64,000 nucleotides of DNA from Erythrophleum ivorense (lineage: Eukaryota > Streptophyta > Magnoliopsida > Fabales > Fabaceae), in contig JAIUCV010000354.1 in NCBI GenBank assembly GCA_026724425.1, positions 496,001-560,000 of the forward strand, in the 5' to 3' direction. A program made the position numbers and the translations under genes. Of this stretch, positions 8,173-20,901 are shown in pieces. The first letter of the stretch is position 1; every line of letters begins with the position of its first letter. The notes beneath the pieces are model-generated. The model saw only the letters and a program-made list of their open reading frames with translations, made no database searches and was not told the origin of the DNA.

Positions 8173-11100
8173 TGACCTTGTCCTCAAGGTCGAATTTGGG
8201 AAACTGCTCTTTGATGGTGCTGACCCACTCCCAAGTGCAGTCATGCGTTGGTAGCCCTTTCCATTTGATCAACACTTCATCCTGACCTGAGATGGTGTTT
8301 GTACGCAAACCCCAGACCTCCTCCGGCTCGGCCTCAAGAGCCCCCTCTGCTGACAACTGAGGCGGTATGGACACCGGAACCAGATCGCTTCCCACTGCAG
8401 GTTTGAGCTGTCGGGTGGATCCGTGCCTCATCTGGTAGCTTTAGACGATAAGCCACTGCTCCCACTCTGGCCTCCACGACGTAAGGACCATAGAATCGTG
8501 CCGCCAGTTTCTCATTTGGCCTCCTTGCCAAGGAACCACGCCTGTACGGACGCATCTTCAGGAACACCTTGTCCCCTACCTGAAATTCCACTTCTCTGCG
8601 ATGCCCGTCGGCCTTCTTCTTCATAAGTTGTTGTGCTTTGCCCACATGATTCTTGAGTAATGCCAGTGTAGTGTCCCTGTCCTTCAGTCTCTCCTCGAGG
8701 TCCGCATTTGATGTAGAGCCGTTCTCAAACTTCATGATGGAGGGAGGGTCACGACAGTAGACCGCCTTGAATGGAGACATCTGAATCGCGGAGTGGTAGG
8801 CGGTGTTGTAACAGAGTTCTGCCCACGGTAAGTATTGGGCCCATGTTCGCGGTTTATCACTGGCGAAGCAGCGCAGATACGTCTCCATGCCCCTGTTCGT
8901 GACCTCCGTCTGCCCGTCCGATTGGGGATGATAAGCTGTAATGAAACAAATGTCCGTACCGGCGAGTTTGAACAATTCCTTCCAAAATAAGCTGGTGAAG
9001 ACCTTATCCCGATCCGAGACAATTGTTTAGGGAAACCCGTGTAATCTAACGATCTCCTGCACAAAGACCATTGCCACTTCGGGTGCGGGTGTTTCAGTCC
9101 GAGGAAATGAGCGTACTTTGATAACCTGTCCACGACCACTAGGACCGAGTTGAACCTCAACGACTTCGGCAGCCCTTCCACGAAGTCCATCGAAATGTCT
9201 TCCCAAATGGCTGACGGAATGGGCAGCGGCTGAAGTAATCCCCCTGGAACCAGCGTCGAATACTTGTGGCGCGGGCACGTCTGACAAGCGGCCACATACC
9301 TCCGGATATCAGTCATCATGCCGGTCCAGTAAAACAGCTCTCCTATTCGTTTCTGTGTTTTGAGGACCCCCCCCCCCCATGTCCTCCTAATTTTCCGTCA
9401 TGAAACTCTGAGAGAATAACCCGTACCAGCCGTGAATATTTTGGAACGACCAACTTCCCCTGATGCAGTAATCGCCCCTGCACCAAGGTGTAGTTAGGAT
9501 GGGATGCGCCCCCCGCCAGAATGTCATTCACGATCCTTTGCAAGTCAGGGTCGTTATCCACTTCCTTCCCAATCTCCTCGAGTTGTATGTTACACGGTAT
9601 CGACAGGGCTAGCAATTGAGCTCCTACCTCCTTACGTGACAGGGCGTCCGCCGCTTTGTTTTCCAACCCTGGCTTGTATTGAATTTCGAAATCAAAGCCC
9701 AAAAGTTTAGTGAGCCATTTTTGGTACTCCATGTTCACTTCCCGCTGCTCTAGTAAGAATTTCAAACTTTTCTGAGCCGTGCGCACCACAAATCTTCTCC
9801 CAAGTAAGTAGTGTCTCCATTTCAGGACCGCGAACACTATCGCCATCAACTCTCGTTCGTATACCGACTTCAAACGCTGCCGCTCCGTCAAGGCTTGACT
9901 GAAATAAGCAATGGGCCGCTGCTGCTGCATCAGAACTGCCCCTAGTCCGATTCACGACGCATCAGACTCTACCACGAACGTTGCTGTAAAGTCAGGCAGC
10001 GCCAAAACCGGAACGGACATCATCGTTTGTTTGAGTGTCAGAAAAGCTTTTGTCGCCTTTTCTAGTCCATACGAACTGATCCTTGTGGAGAAGGGCGGTG
10101 AGTGGTCTCGCTATGTCTCCATATCCCCGTACAAACTTCCTGTAGTACCCCGTCAACCCCAGATATCCACGCAAAGCCTTGATATTTCTGGGTTCCGGCC
10201 AATCTTCCATAGCCCGTAACTTACTACAATCCGCCTCCACCCCCTTTGAAGTAATCACGTGACCCAAATACTCGATTCGGCGACTCCCAAACTGGCACTT
10301 CTCGCGGTTGGCATAGAGTCGGTGTTGTGCCAACACTTGCAAGACCTCTCTCAAGTGCAATCTGTGCTCCTCCATCGTCCGACTGTAGACCAAGATGTCG
10401 TCGAAGGTGGCCGGTGCGTTAGACAGTCCGAACGGCATAACGAGGAATTCGTAGTGGCCGTCATGCGTACGAAAAGCGGTTTTCTGCACGTCCTCCGCTT
10501 TGACTCGTATCTGATGATATCCTGCTTTCAAATCCAATTTAGAAAAACCTCCGCTCCGTGCAGCTCGTCCAGCAACTGATCAATCATCGGTATTGGGTAA
10601 CTGTCGGCGACAGTAACCTTGTTCAATGCTCGGTAATCGACGCAAAATCGCCAGCTCCCGTCCTTCTTCTTCACGAGGAGCACTGGGCTGGAGAAAGGAC
10701 TGCCACTCTCACGTATAATCCCTGCTGCCAACATGGACAAGACCTGTTTCTCTATCTCTTCCTTCTGCGCCTGTGGGTAACGGAACGGCCTGACACTCAC
10801 CGGACTCGAGCCTGTTTTCAAGACAATCGCGTGCTCCTTCCCTCGCGACGGAGGCAGCCCAGTCGGCTCAGCGAACACCTGCACGAACTCGTCAAGGGTC
10901 GATGTAAGTTCCTCAGCCGGGGTCCTGTCTTCTCCGCCCCGAGTTGTTTCCACGTTGCTCAGCTCGACCAAAACTCCTTCCCCGCCTCGTTCCACTGTTT
11001 TCCAAAGGGATTTCAGTGTAACCGGAGAGTAACACAGACTCGGATCTCCGCGCAACGCTATCTCTATACCATCCACCCAGAATTTCATAACTTGAAGTTT

Positions 11101-11236
11101 CCAGTTCGTCTGCGTATCCCCCAACGTCGCAAGCCACTGGATACCTAGTATCACGTCCGTGCTACCCAACTCCAGAGGAATGAAATGGGACGTCATCGAG
11201 TAGCCTTGCATAGTCAATGTCACGCTCTGACAAACG
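8173..11236 (-). pseudogene. Chromovirus pol: protease end, RT, RNase H, integrase, chromodomain
   Basis: The frame is scattered over several pieces. 11236-10528 has the protease tail (DVILGIQWLATLG) and RT start (FCVDYRALNKVTV). 10537-9992 has RT to the connection region. 9930-9343 has the RNase H region. 9319-8334 has the integrase zinc-binding tail and core (TAYHPQSDGQTE). 8431-8160 has a chromodomain (VLIKWKGLP followed by CTWEW). Lesions include frameshifts near 10530, 10070, 9370 (in a C-run), 9080 and 8400, a stop at about 9951 and another near 9030. Near 10403 RT runs straight from NAPATF to DDILVYS, missing about 20 residues before the catalytic Asp pair. It cannot make an active polymerase. 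Confidence 0.88.
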
Positions 11237-11241
11237 CCCCT

Positions 11242-12629
11242 TGATGTCTCTGTATTTTGCATCATTTAGGAGCACATTCCATCTAGTTTCACCCCCATAT
11301 TAGCTCATATCTTTAGCATTTTAGTGTAAATCTCTTGCATTGTACAAACACATGGCATTTAGGACTTGCATTGCATTAGTTGTGTATTTGGGAGTTGTAC
11401 CAGGTGTTTTGGAGCTGAAGAGGGGGAAATGGAGTGAAGATGAAAAATGAGTGAAGTCTGGGCGCAAACAGGATGAGAAACAGGATGAGAAACAGGATGA
11501 GAAACAGGTTGAGAACCTGTTTGCCGACGGAAAGCTGAGCATTGACCAAAAGAAGGGAGTTGACCCGCGTTTTACCTGATCTGTTTTGAGCTGTGCGAAT
11601 TGGGAAGGAAGAAGGGTCAACTTAAATGAGTTGACTGAGGTTTCCCTTTGTACCTGACTATAAAAGCCCTTAAACCTAATTTCTTTGCATCTTATCTTGT
11701 AATCTCTTGGAGAAAATAGATCTAAACTTTCCTCTTTGAGAATCTTCTTTGTATTTACAATTTGCTTTGGATTTTAATCAAGTTTATCTTATTTCCTTTT
11801 GCAATAATCTCATCTTAGCTTAATCTCTCTTCCTTTACACTTGCTATTCACGATTGGGTATCTCTTCCTACATAGGATTTGGTGTTCTTGATATGAATAG
11901 TGAGTGAGCATCTTGGGTCTTGAGGGATGAGATAGATTAGAAGAAATTGGGGTTTGATTGAGTGTCTAGAGGGTTTTAATCCTTCCATAAGGTCCTTCTT
12001 TGCTGGGTTTGCTTAAGGCTAGACCTTCTTTGATCACTTAGATCTAGATCCAAGGCTTTTCTCACCACGGGAGTGGGTGAAAAGCTGGACCGACCAGCAA
12101 AGAGATGGGCTTGTCCTTCACACGGGAGTGGTTGTTTGGAGAGCTCATCGGACTAAGGGAGTTGGCGTTTAAGGGTGGCTTGCGTCGTCCAGCTAACGGG
12201 AGTTAGATCCTTGGGCTGGCGCTAGCTTAGGGGTTCTCACCACGGGAGTGGGCTAACCTTTCTCCTTGAACTCCCTTCCTAGGACTTAGCTCTAGTTGAG
12301 TTTCTAGACATTTTATTGACCCCTAAGATCTTGTAATCGATCGTCTCATCCCAAGACTCTCTTTTATCTTCGAAGTTTACATCTTTCATTTGGTCAAACG
12401 TTTATTGCATCTTGTTTCTTGAATTGCATTCATTCTAGATTACATTTACGGTTTTTATTGCATTTAAGTTTATGTTCTAAGTTCACTTGTTACATTTAAA
12501 ACCATTGCTCTTGACTTGATCATTTCTTGCATTCGAAATTGTTTTCAACTAGCTCCATTATGGATTGACTCTCAAGACCACAATGACATGAGTGGGATTG
12601 TTAATTGAACACGCAAAAATCCTGTTTCA
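11242..12629 (+). repeat. Athila 5' LTR
   Basis: Runs TGATGTCTCTG to CCTGTTTCA. It carries three tandem copies of AGGATGAGAAAC at about 11470-11505, ending in a hairpin (AAACAGG...CCTGTTT), and several copies of CACGGGAGTG between 12065 and 12255. A TATAAAAG box at about 11660 probably marks the retroelement promoter. Confidence 0.92.
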
Positions 12630-12632
12630 ATT

Positions 12633-12645
12633 TGGCGCCGTTGCC
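12633..12645 (+). other. Athila primer-binding site
   Basis: TGGCGCCGTTGCC starts three bases after the 5' LTR. This is the usual complement of the tRNA-Asp 3' end used by Athila to prime minus-strand DNA synthesis. Confidence 0.8.
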
Positions 12646-12827
12646 ATTTGGAGTTTTACGTTTGATCATTTTCGATTTAGATTATTTTCAAGATCAAGTT
12701 TTTATTTTCACTTTCCATAGTTTGTTTCATACCTGTCATTTGGGAGCTGCTTTTCTCTTTTGCAGGTTTATAAAAACGAGTTTGTTTGTTTGTTGTTTGG
12801 GATTTGCCTTCTTTCTTTTGCAGGTTT

Positions 12828-15626
12828 ATGCAAACTCGGTCACGTGGAGCTCACCATTTGCTTGACACTAGTGATCTTGATCGCGCAGAACGAGCTAAGC
12901 GAGAACGGCAGGCACAACTCAGAGCTGAACAGCAGATAGCGGCTGAGCAACAGGCTCTTGAACACGAGCAACAGTTTGACACAATGGCAGACCCACCAGG
13001 GGTACACGCACCGCCTCAGGCGGCACATCACGCCGCAAATCAGCAGAATGCCGGAGCGCATCCCGTTCATCCTCCACGAGTTGCTCGACAGATCGGCGCT
13101 GGGGATACTCCTAATTCTCACCTTAACCGCCACGGAATTACCCCACCACCAGTCCCCAATAACAACTTTGAAATCAAGACCAGCTTGATCTCTTTGGTGG
13201 AGAATTCACAATTTCACGGAATGCGGGATGAGGATCCGTTGAAGCACCTTGACAAGTTCGACCGCCTCTGTTCGTTGCAGAAAATAAATGGCGTGTCCGA
13301 GGATGGCTTCAAGTTACGGCTTTTCCCTTTCTCTTTGGGCGGCAAAGCACTAGCTTGGGAGACATCATTGCCTGAAGGTTCGGTCACTACTTGGGATCAA
13401 TGCAAGCGAGCATTTCTGGCTAAGTTCTTTCCAACGTCACGGACAGCGAAGTTGAGGAACGAAATATCGGGTTTCACGCAGCTCAACAGCGAGACCTTCA
13501 GCGAAGCATATGAGCGTTTCAAAGGCTATCAGATGCAATGCCCCCACCACGGTTTCTCCAAGGAGAATTTGCTGAGTACGTTGTACCGCGGAGTTTTACC
13601 GAAGTACCGTATGTTGTTGGACACAGCTAGCAATGGATACTTCATGGGTCAAGATGTTGATGATGGACTGCTTTTGGTTGAGAACATCGCTACTAGTGAT
13701 GGCAATTACAATGAGGAATATGACCGATCTGATAGAGGCAGTTCACTTAACGAAGAGAAGCTCAAGAAAGAGATAAAGACACTCAACGATAAGTTCGACA
13801 AGATGATCAGCGGTCAGCAGAAGCATGTGCATTTTGTTTGTGAGGATGATGTCATCGAAGAGGAGGAGGAACAACAGGTTGAAGAGGTCCATTACGTCAA
13901 CAATCAGGGCGGTTACCAACGGGGGTTCATCAACTACAAGAACAACCCCAACCTTTCCTACCGTTCTACCAACGTTGAGAATCCTCAAGACCAAGTCTAC
14001 CCTACACAACCGAACCAGCAGCAGAGTGGCCAGCAACACCAGCAGCAAAGCGGACAACAAAGTGGACAGCAAGCGGTCTATTACAAGAAAGGTTTTCCCC
14101 CTAAGACTTTTGGTACACCACAACAAGTTTCTACTCAAGGTCAGGCAGGCAGCAGTTCTAGTCAGGATTCGGATATGAAGAGTATGCTGCAACAGATTCT
14201 CCAGGGACAGGTTACAGGAGCGAGTGACCTCCACATAAAGTTGGCTGAGATCCACAACAAAGTCGACAGTTCACACCATGAGCTCACCAGGAAAATCGAG
14301 GAACTAAACTCCAAGGTTCAGTACTTGGAGTCTCATCACAGCAGCAGCTCGAAGGGAACGCTGCCTGGAAAACCGATCCCCAACCCGAAAGAATACGCGA
14401 AAGCTATCACTCTTCGCAGTGGCCGCAATCTCCCGCCGCGTACCGCTCCGGTGTGTCACAACGAGGACGTTGTGATTCAAGTGGAGGAGGATTTAGTTGA
14501 GGGCGATGCTGAAGTTCCAGCTGAGAATGAGTCGGAAGCTAGAAAGACAAGAGAGACATCCAGAAACGGCAACCATGAGGACAAAAAGAGGACGGAAACT
14601 CCTTTTGTCCCTCCGCCTTACAAACCTCCGATGCCGTTTCCGGGTCGGTTCAAGAAACAGCTGATAGCCAAGTACAAGGGACTCTTTGATAAGGTGATGG
14701 CTGAGATTGAAGTGAGAATGCCTATTCTGGACGCCCTCATGTTAATACCGCCATACCAAAAGTTTCTGAAAGACGCTATCTTGGAAAGGACTAAAGAAGT
14801 CCAAGGCATGGTAGTATTATCTCAAGAGTGTAGCGCCATTATTCAGAGCCGAGCGGTTGCAAAGAAGCTCGGAGATCCAGGGAGCTTTACCCTCCCATGT
14901 TCTCTCGGCCGGTTATCTTTCAAAAACTGTTTGTGCGACTTGGGAGCCAGCGTAAGCATCATGCCTATGACCGTGGCTAAGAGACTTGGGTTTAGCGAGT
15001 ATAAGAAGTGTAATTTCTCACTAGTGCTTGCTGATCGTTCTGTTAGACTCCCTAAGGGAATGCTTGAAGATATGCCACTGAGAGTCGGAAACGTGGTAGT
15101 ACCGACTGATTTCATAGTTCTCGAAATGGATGAGGAACCCAAAGATCCATTGATTTTGGGAAGGCCGTTCTTGGCAACCGCTGGAGCGGTTATTGATGTT
15201 AAGCGTGGGAAGATAGAGCTGAATCTTGGCCAAGACTGCAAGTTGATCTTTGATATTAATAATGTGATGAAGCAGCCAACCATAGGTGGCGAGTCGTTCT
15301 ACATCGAAACCTTAGACCAACTGGCTGACGAGTACTTGGAAGAGTTGAACGTTGAGGATAAGCTCCAGATCGCCCTTACAAAGGATAATGCTGAATTTGG
15401 GTCTCTGCAAGCTGAGAGTTTGGGTTATGCTTGGTTGCTGGACACAAACAAAGCTGAGACAGGGGAAATCGGTTTGGAAAAACTTGTTGAGACAGCCTCA
15501 GATGTCAAACAGGATGTCAAACAGGATGTGAACCTGTTTGCGCTCAGAAAGAATCCGAATGAGGAGGTTTCGCCGACTCAGCCAGCTGATGACGACTGGT
15601 CCGAGCTCAAGGCACCGAAAGTTTAG
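12828..15626 (+). CDS. Athila Gag-protease polyprotein
   Basis: Open for 932 residues from the ATG at 12828; an in-frame ATG at 12786 adds 14 residues, but the downstream start begins the charged N-terminus typical of Athila Gag. The capsid-like region (roughly residues 110-280: FHGMRDEDPLKHL, FPFSLGGKALAWE, WDQCKRAFLAKFFP) matches retrotransposon Gag. Gln-rich and Ser-rich linkers follow. The aspartic protease centres on CDLGASVSIMP with ILGRPFLATAGA downstream. The end contains the DVKQDVKQDVNLF repeat, the coded form of an AAACAGG dyad also seen in the LTR. The frame is intact to its stop, where Athila normally reads on into pol. Confidence 0.88.
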   Translation: MQTRSRGAHHLLDTSDLDRAERAKRERQAQLRAEQQIAAEQQALEHEQQFDTMADPPGVHAPPQAAHHAANQQNAGAHPVHPPRVARQIGAGDTPNSHLNRHGITPPPVPNNNFEIKTSLISLVENSQFHGMRDEDPLKHLDKFDRLCSLQKINGVSEDGFKLRLFPFSLGGKALAWETSLPEGSVTTWDQCKRAFLAKFFPTSRTAKLRNEISGFTQLNSETFSEAYERFKGYQMQCPHHGFSKENLLSTLYRGVLPKYRMLLDTASNGYFMGQDVDDGLLLVENIATSDGNYNEEYDRSDRGSSLNEEKLKKEIKTLNDKFDKMISGQQKHVHFVCEDDVIEEEEEQQVEEVHYVNNQGGYQRGFINYKNNPNLSYRSTNVENPQDQVYPTQPNQQQSGQQHQQQSGQQSGQQAVYYKKGFPPKTFGTPQQVSTQGQAGSSSSQDSDMKSMLQQILQGQVTGASDLHIKLAEIHNKVDSSHHELTRKIEELNSKVQYLESHHSSSSKGTLPGKPIPNPKEYAKAITLRSGRNLPPRTAPVCHNEDVVIQVEEDLVEGDAEVPAENESEARKTRETSRNGNHEDKKRTETPFVPPPYKPPMPFPGRFKKQLIAKYKGLFDKVMAEIEVRMPILDALMLIPPYQKFLKDAILERTKEVQGMVVLSQECSAIIQSRAVAKKLGDPGSFTLPCSLGRLSFKNCLCDLGASVSIMPMTVAKRLGFSEYKKCNFSLVLADRSVRLPKGMLEDMPLRVGNVVVPTDFIVLEMDEEPKDPLILGRPFLATAGAVIDVKRGKIELNLGQDCKLIFDINNVMKQPTIGGESFYIETLDQLADEYLEELNVEDKLQIALTKDNAEFGSLQAESLGYAWLLDTNKAETGEIGLEKLVETASDVKQDVKQDVNLFALRKNPNEEVSPTQPADDDWSELKAPKV

Positions 15627-18574
15627 CTTAAACCTCTTCCAAAGGGGCTCAGGTATGCATTCTTAGGTCTTAACTCCACTTATCCTGTCATAGTAAATGC
15701 TGCATTAACCCCTCATGAGCTAGATACCCTTCTTGCCGAGTTGTGAAAGTACAGGAGAGCTCTTGGTTATTCGCTAGATGATATCAAGGGTCTCTCCCCT
15801 ACTCTCTGCACTCACAGAATTCATCTTGAGAACGAATCGAAGGGATCAATTGAGCACCAACGTAGATTGAACCCAAAGCTTAAAGAAGTAGTTAAGAAAG
15901 AGGTCTTAAAGCTTCTTGATGCTGGGATTATTTACCCGATTTCGGACAGTACATGGGTTTCACCTGTACATTGCGTCCCGAAAAAGGGTGGTATCACAGT
16001 CATCAAGAACGAAAACGATGAGCTGATCCCTTCTAGGGTAATAGTTGGACATAGGATGTGCATTGACTATAGGAAGCTTAACGCTGCATCTAGGAAAGAC
16101 CATTTCCCCTTGCCATTTATCGACCAAATGCTTGAACGTCTAGCTTGTCATCCGTTTTATTGTTTCTTGGACGGGTACAGTGGTTTTTTCCAGATCCCTA
16201 TCCACCCGGATGATCAGGAGAAAACCACTTTACCTGTCCCTATGGAACTTTTGCATATAGACGCATGCCTTTCGGTTTATGTAATGCACCCGCCACTTTC
16301 CAGCGTTGCATGACTTCCATATTCTCGGATTTGATAGAGGAAACGGTCGAAGTCTTTATGGATGATTTTTCCGTATATGGCTCGTCCTTTTCCTCGTGTT
16401 TGTCTAATTTGTGCAGGGTATTGGAAAGATGCGAGGCGACAAATCTTGTGCTTAACTGGGAGAAGTGCAACTTCATGGTGCAAGAGGGCATAGTGTTGGG
16501 GCACAAGATCTCCGAAAGTGGTATCGAGGTTGACAAAGCAAAAATTGAGGTTATGATGCAGCTGGGTGAACCAAGGACAGTAAAGGATATCAGGAGCTTT
16601 TTGGGACATGCGGGTTTCTACAGACGGTTTATTAAAGACTTTTCGAAGATTGCTAGGCCACTCACCAGACTTCTGTGCAAAGAGAAGGACTTTGAGTTCG
16701 ATGGAGAGTGTCGCCAAGCCTTCTTAGAGATCAAAGCCGCCCTTTGTAGCGCACCGATTGTCCAAGCTCCGAACTGGGAGCTGCCTTTTGAGATAATGTG
16801 TGATGCTTCGGATTTTGCGGTTGGTGCTGTGTTAGGACAGCGGGTTGAGAAGAGACTGAACGTTATCTACTATGCGAGTAGAACACTCGACGAGGCACAG
16901 ACTCGCTATGCCACCACGGAGAAGGAACTCTTAGCCGTTGTCTTTGCATTCGATAAATTTCGCAGCTATATAGTGGGATCCAAGGTAGTAGTTCATACGG
17001 ACCACGCTGCATTAAAGTACCTCTACACGAAGAAAGATGCGAAGCCGAGGCTCCTCCGCTGGTTGCTTCTTTTACAGGAATTCGATCTTGAGATCGTGGA
17101 CAAGAAGGGAACAGAGAACAGCGTGGCCGATCACCTTTCTAGGATGCGGATTGACGATAGTGTGCCCATTAATGATTCCTTACCCGAAGAACAGCTGATG
17201 GCTTTACAGGTTTTGCATAAAGGTTTAGAGCTGAAAGAGAAGATTGAGGAGACCCACGCCCTTGAGGACGAGAGACTGCCTTGGTATGTTGATTTCATCA
17301 ACTATTTGGTGAGTGGAGAAGTCCCTGATGACATAAAAGGATATAAGAAGAAGAAGTTCTTTAGGGATGTGAATCACTACTATTGGGATGAACCTTATTT
17401 GTTCAAGAGAGGGAGTGATGGTTTGTTTAGGAGATGTGTAGCCGAGGCTGAAGTGGAAGAGATATTGTATCATTGTCATGGTTCAAGCTATGGTGGACAC
17501 TTTGCTACTTTTAAGACAACCCGAAAGGTTTTAGCGGCTGGTTATTGGTGGCCAAGTCTGTTCAAGGATACTCACGCTTATGTAGCTAAGTGCGATGCTT
17601 GCCAGCGAGCGGGAAACATCTCGGCACGGAATGAGATGCCTCAAAACCCGATTCTAGAAGTTGAAATATTTGACGTTTGGGGGATCGATTTCGTTGGGCC
17701 ATTCAACCCTCCTTCTCACGGGAACATCTACATATTGGTAGCCGTTGACTACGTATCCAAGTGGGTGGAGGCGATTGCAGCGCCTACTAATGATGCTAAA
17801 GTGGTGTTGAAACTGTTTAACACAATCATTTTCCCAAGGTTTGGTGTGCCGAGATGTGTGATTAGCGATGGAGGATCACACTTTGTGAACAAAGTATTTG
17901 AGAACCTTTTGAAGAAGCATGGAGTAAAGCACAAAGTGGCCACTCCTTACCATCCCCAAACCAGCGGTCAAGTAGAGATCTCCAACAAGCAGATCAAAGC
18001 TATCCTCCACAAGACCGTCAGTTCGTCTAGGAGAGATTGGGCGGCAAAACTGAACGACGCTTTATGGGCCTACCGGACCGCCTACAAAACGCCGATTGGG
18101 AGGACACCGTATTCCCTTATCTATGGGAAATCTTGTCACTTTCCGGTTGAGTTGGAGTACAAGACTCAATGGGCAATCAAGGTACTGAACATGGACCTCA
18201 AGACTGCCCAAGAAAAGAGAGAAATGGATCTCCACGAGCTGGAAGAAATTCGCCTTGATGCTTATGAGAGCTCAAAGATTTTCAAAGAAAGGACTAAGGC
18301 ATTTCATGACAAGAGGATTGTGCCCAAAGTGTTCAAGGCTGGTGACCAGGTTCTGTTGTACAATTCACGCCTCAAACTCTTCCCTGGGAAGCTCAAGTCA
18401 CGCTGGTCAGGACCGTTTGTCGTCAAGGAAGTATTACCTTATGGAGCCGTGACTTTGTTGAACAAAGAAGGTGGAGATTTCACGGTGAATGGCCAGCGGG
18501 TTAAGCCTTATATGGCGAATGTGGTGATTGGAGAGGGGAGTTCAGTCTCTCTCCATGATGTTGATGCTGCTTAA
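15627..18574 (+). pseudogene. Athila pol: RT, RNase H, integrase
   Basis: Continuing the gag frame, stops at 15624-15626 and 15744-15746 and a one-base loss in a T-run at about 16228-16231 break the front. From 16265 to 18574 the frame is open for 769 residues: MPFGLCNAPATF and FMDDFSVYG (RT palm), DASDFAVGAVLG (RNase H), HCHGSSYGGHFATF and CDACQRAG (integrase HHCC), then WGIDFVGPF, ISDGGSHFVN and HPQTSGQVE with the three acidic sites. The gag and pol halves cannot be made as one polyprotein, although LTR identity shows insertion was recent. The lesions may have been copied from a defective template packaged in trans. Confidence 0.88.
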
Positions 18575-20901
18575 CAGGAATGAAGGTCGAGCTTGTGACT
18601 TTAAACAAGCCCACTTGGGAGGGAATCCCATGACTATCCTTTTGTATATATTGTTTTAGTTTTGGATCTTTTGCTGTTTTTGCCTTTTGTCTCTGCTGTC
18701 ATGTTCAGGTTTTGGCTGGTATATCAAGTTTGGAAAATGGGAAACCATTGAGCAGAAAAGTTGTTGAAAATCAACCCAAAACGGGTTGATTGTCTGAGAG
18801 ATTTGCTCAAACGGGTTGTCAAACAGGTTTCCTCCCCTGAATCAACCTGTTTGACAGCCCGCCCAGGTAAGTCAACGCTTCCCTTTGACTTTTGCTGAAA
18901 CCCTCCTTTTCATTTAGAAAGTTTTTCCCCTTTCTCCCGTTTTCTTTTCGCCCTGCAGTTTTTCTTTTTCTTTCAACTCTATACTCTCTCCATCACTCAC
19001 AAATCGCTCGATTTCTCTCATTCCCTCACCAAATTTCGTAATTCAAAGCTCAAACTTCTCTAAATCCCCCGATTTCTCGCCTTAGCAACCCAGTTTTTCA
19101 TTTCTCTCAAGTAGTGCGAGGTAATTCCTTCTTATCTAGAACTGTATCTCTCGCTAAAGCTCTTTAAATGAATTTTGATTGAGAAACGGTATCTTTGCTG
19201 CTCTTGGACGGATTTACCTTGTTTTCTATTTTGAATCTTTGGGTTATTTGGTTGCATGCCGGATAGTGGTGAAATTGTGCTTAAATTCTATATTTACGGG
19301 TTGAATTTCGAGATATCCCTTGAAGCCGCGCTATGCATTGCTTGAATTTGAGTCGAATTTCGGGACTTCAATAGCATTTGACATTGTTTTCTATTTTCTT
19401 ATTTTCAGTTTTCCATCTTTGAGTCTCATATGCATTTCATCTAAGGCATAGAAAACACCAAAAAAATTGAAAAAATTTCGAAAATTGCATGACACAAAAA
19501 GACTTACCACTTGCATTTACATAATAGGATTGAGTCTAGATGCATTTCACTTAGTTACTTGCACTTGCATAGGGAGCAATGATAGGCATTCTTCTTAAAA
19601 AGTGAAGCTTTTCGAAGAGATTTCAATGTCCCTGTGGTTAATTATCTGGTGCATGGATTGAGTTTGAAGTTAAGTTAGAACCACATTTGGATTGCACTTG
19701 ATGATATCATGACTTGGTTGAAGCATTGCTTTGAATTGACCTCTCACTTTACTTATCGAAACCTAATTTGGGCAATTTAAATATCATTCTCTTGCATTGA
19801 AAGTTTTTGCTCATGGATCTTGTTTCCCTTGGACACTCTTTATTCATTTTTCATCCCTCTTTGTGTGTCTGAGTTTGCTTGAAAACCCTCCCATTGCCGA
19901 ACCTTTCCTTTAAGCCCAAGACTTTACCGAGTGTAGTGAGGCCTTTTTCCGATTGAGCTAAGCAAAAGGTGTTGAGTCTTGACCGACAGAGTTTGAGTTT
20001 CCATGTAGAACTAGCTCACGGTTTTTGAGCTAGAATAGGCTTAGGATTGGTAGTTTGGGGAGTTTGTGACTGAGGGAATGAGTTTTTGATTAGATCTTGA
20101 GGGGGATGAGAGGTTGGAACGATAAAAAGAAAAGAAAAGAAAGAGGAGAAGTGGAAAAGAGTGGTGGCTGTTAGTGAAATTGTCAAAATTAGGCAAGAAA
20201 AAGAAGAAAGAAAGCGAATCAAAGCCTAGAAAAAGAAAGGCCTTAAGCCACAAAGAGTTCAAAAAGTCTAAATCCTCTGTTTTGAAAAGAAAGTTCATCC
20301 TCCTTTAAGTCCTAGTTTATAACCCTCTCAAGATCCAGAAATTATAAAAAGAGTGTTCTTTGGGTTCATTTGAGTTTCGTTCTCTAGTGAAAAAGGGTAG
20401 ATAGGACCGTTGGGTGTTTTGGATTTCTCGGATCACTTTTGGGTAGATGGAAATTCGACTTTGTATCATCCTTGGACTTGACTCTTAGCTTTTTGCCCAA
20501 GCTCGATCCGTCTTTGAGAGGTCCCTGTTCTGAAATTGAGAAAACAGCCTTGGAGAAACCACTCTTATCTCCTAAAAAGCCTAATCCCCTAACCAAATGA
20601 GCAAATTCTGAAGTGCATGGGTTTATGATCCACGGTTTGTGTTAATTGAATGTCAAAAAGTGAGAGTGATATGAATGCATGCGTAGGTTGGGTCTGGTGT
20701 CGTTTCGTTGCTTCTGAATGTGGCTGAAGTTGTTGAACTAGAATAAACTCATATTGCACTTTATAATTCTGCACATGTTCATTGATCTATCTTCCTCTCG
20801 CTTCACTGTTTAAGAATTTTTGAGCTCCCGCCTGCATCATCAACCCTCTCTGATTTGTTTTCTTTGCTTGAGGGCAAGCAAGATTCAAGTTTGGGGGAAG
20901 T
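18575..20901 (+). other. Athila post-pol region without an env-like gene
   Basis: Many Athila copies carry an env-like frame here. I see only short open frames, none with signal peptide plus membrane anchor. A dyad, TCAAACAGG then CCTGTTTGA, lies at about 18818-18858. TTGGGGGAAGT at 20891-20901 is the polypurine tract next to the 3' LTR. Confidence 0.65.
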
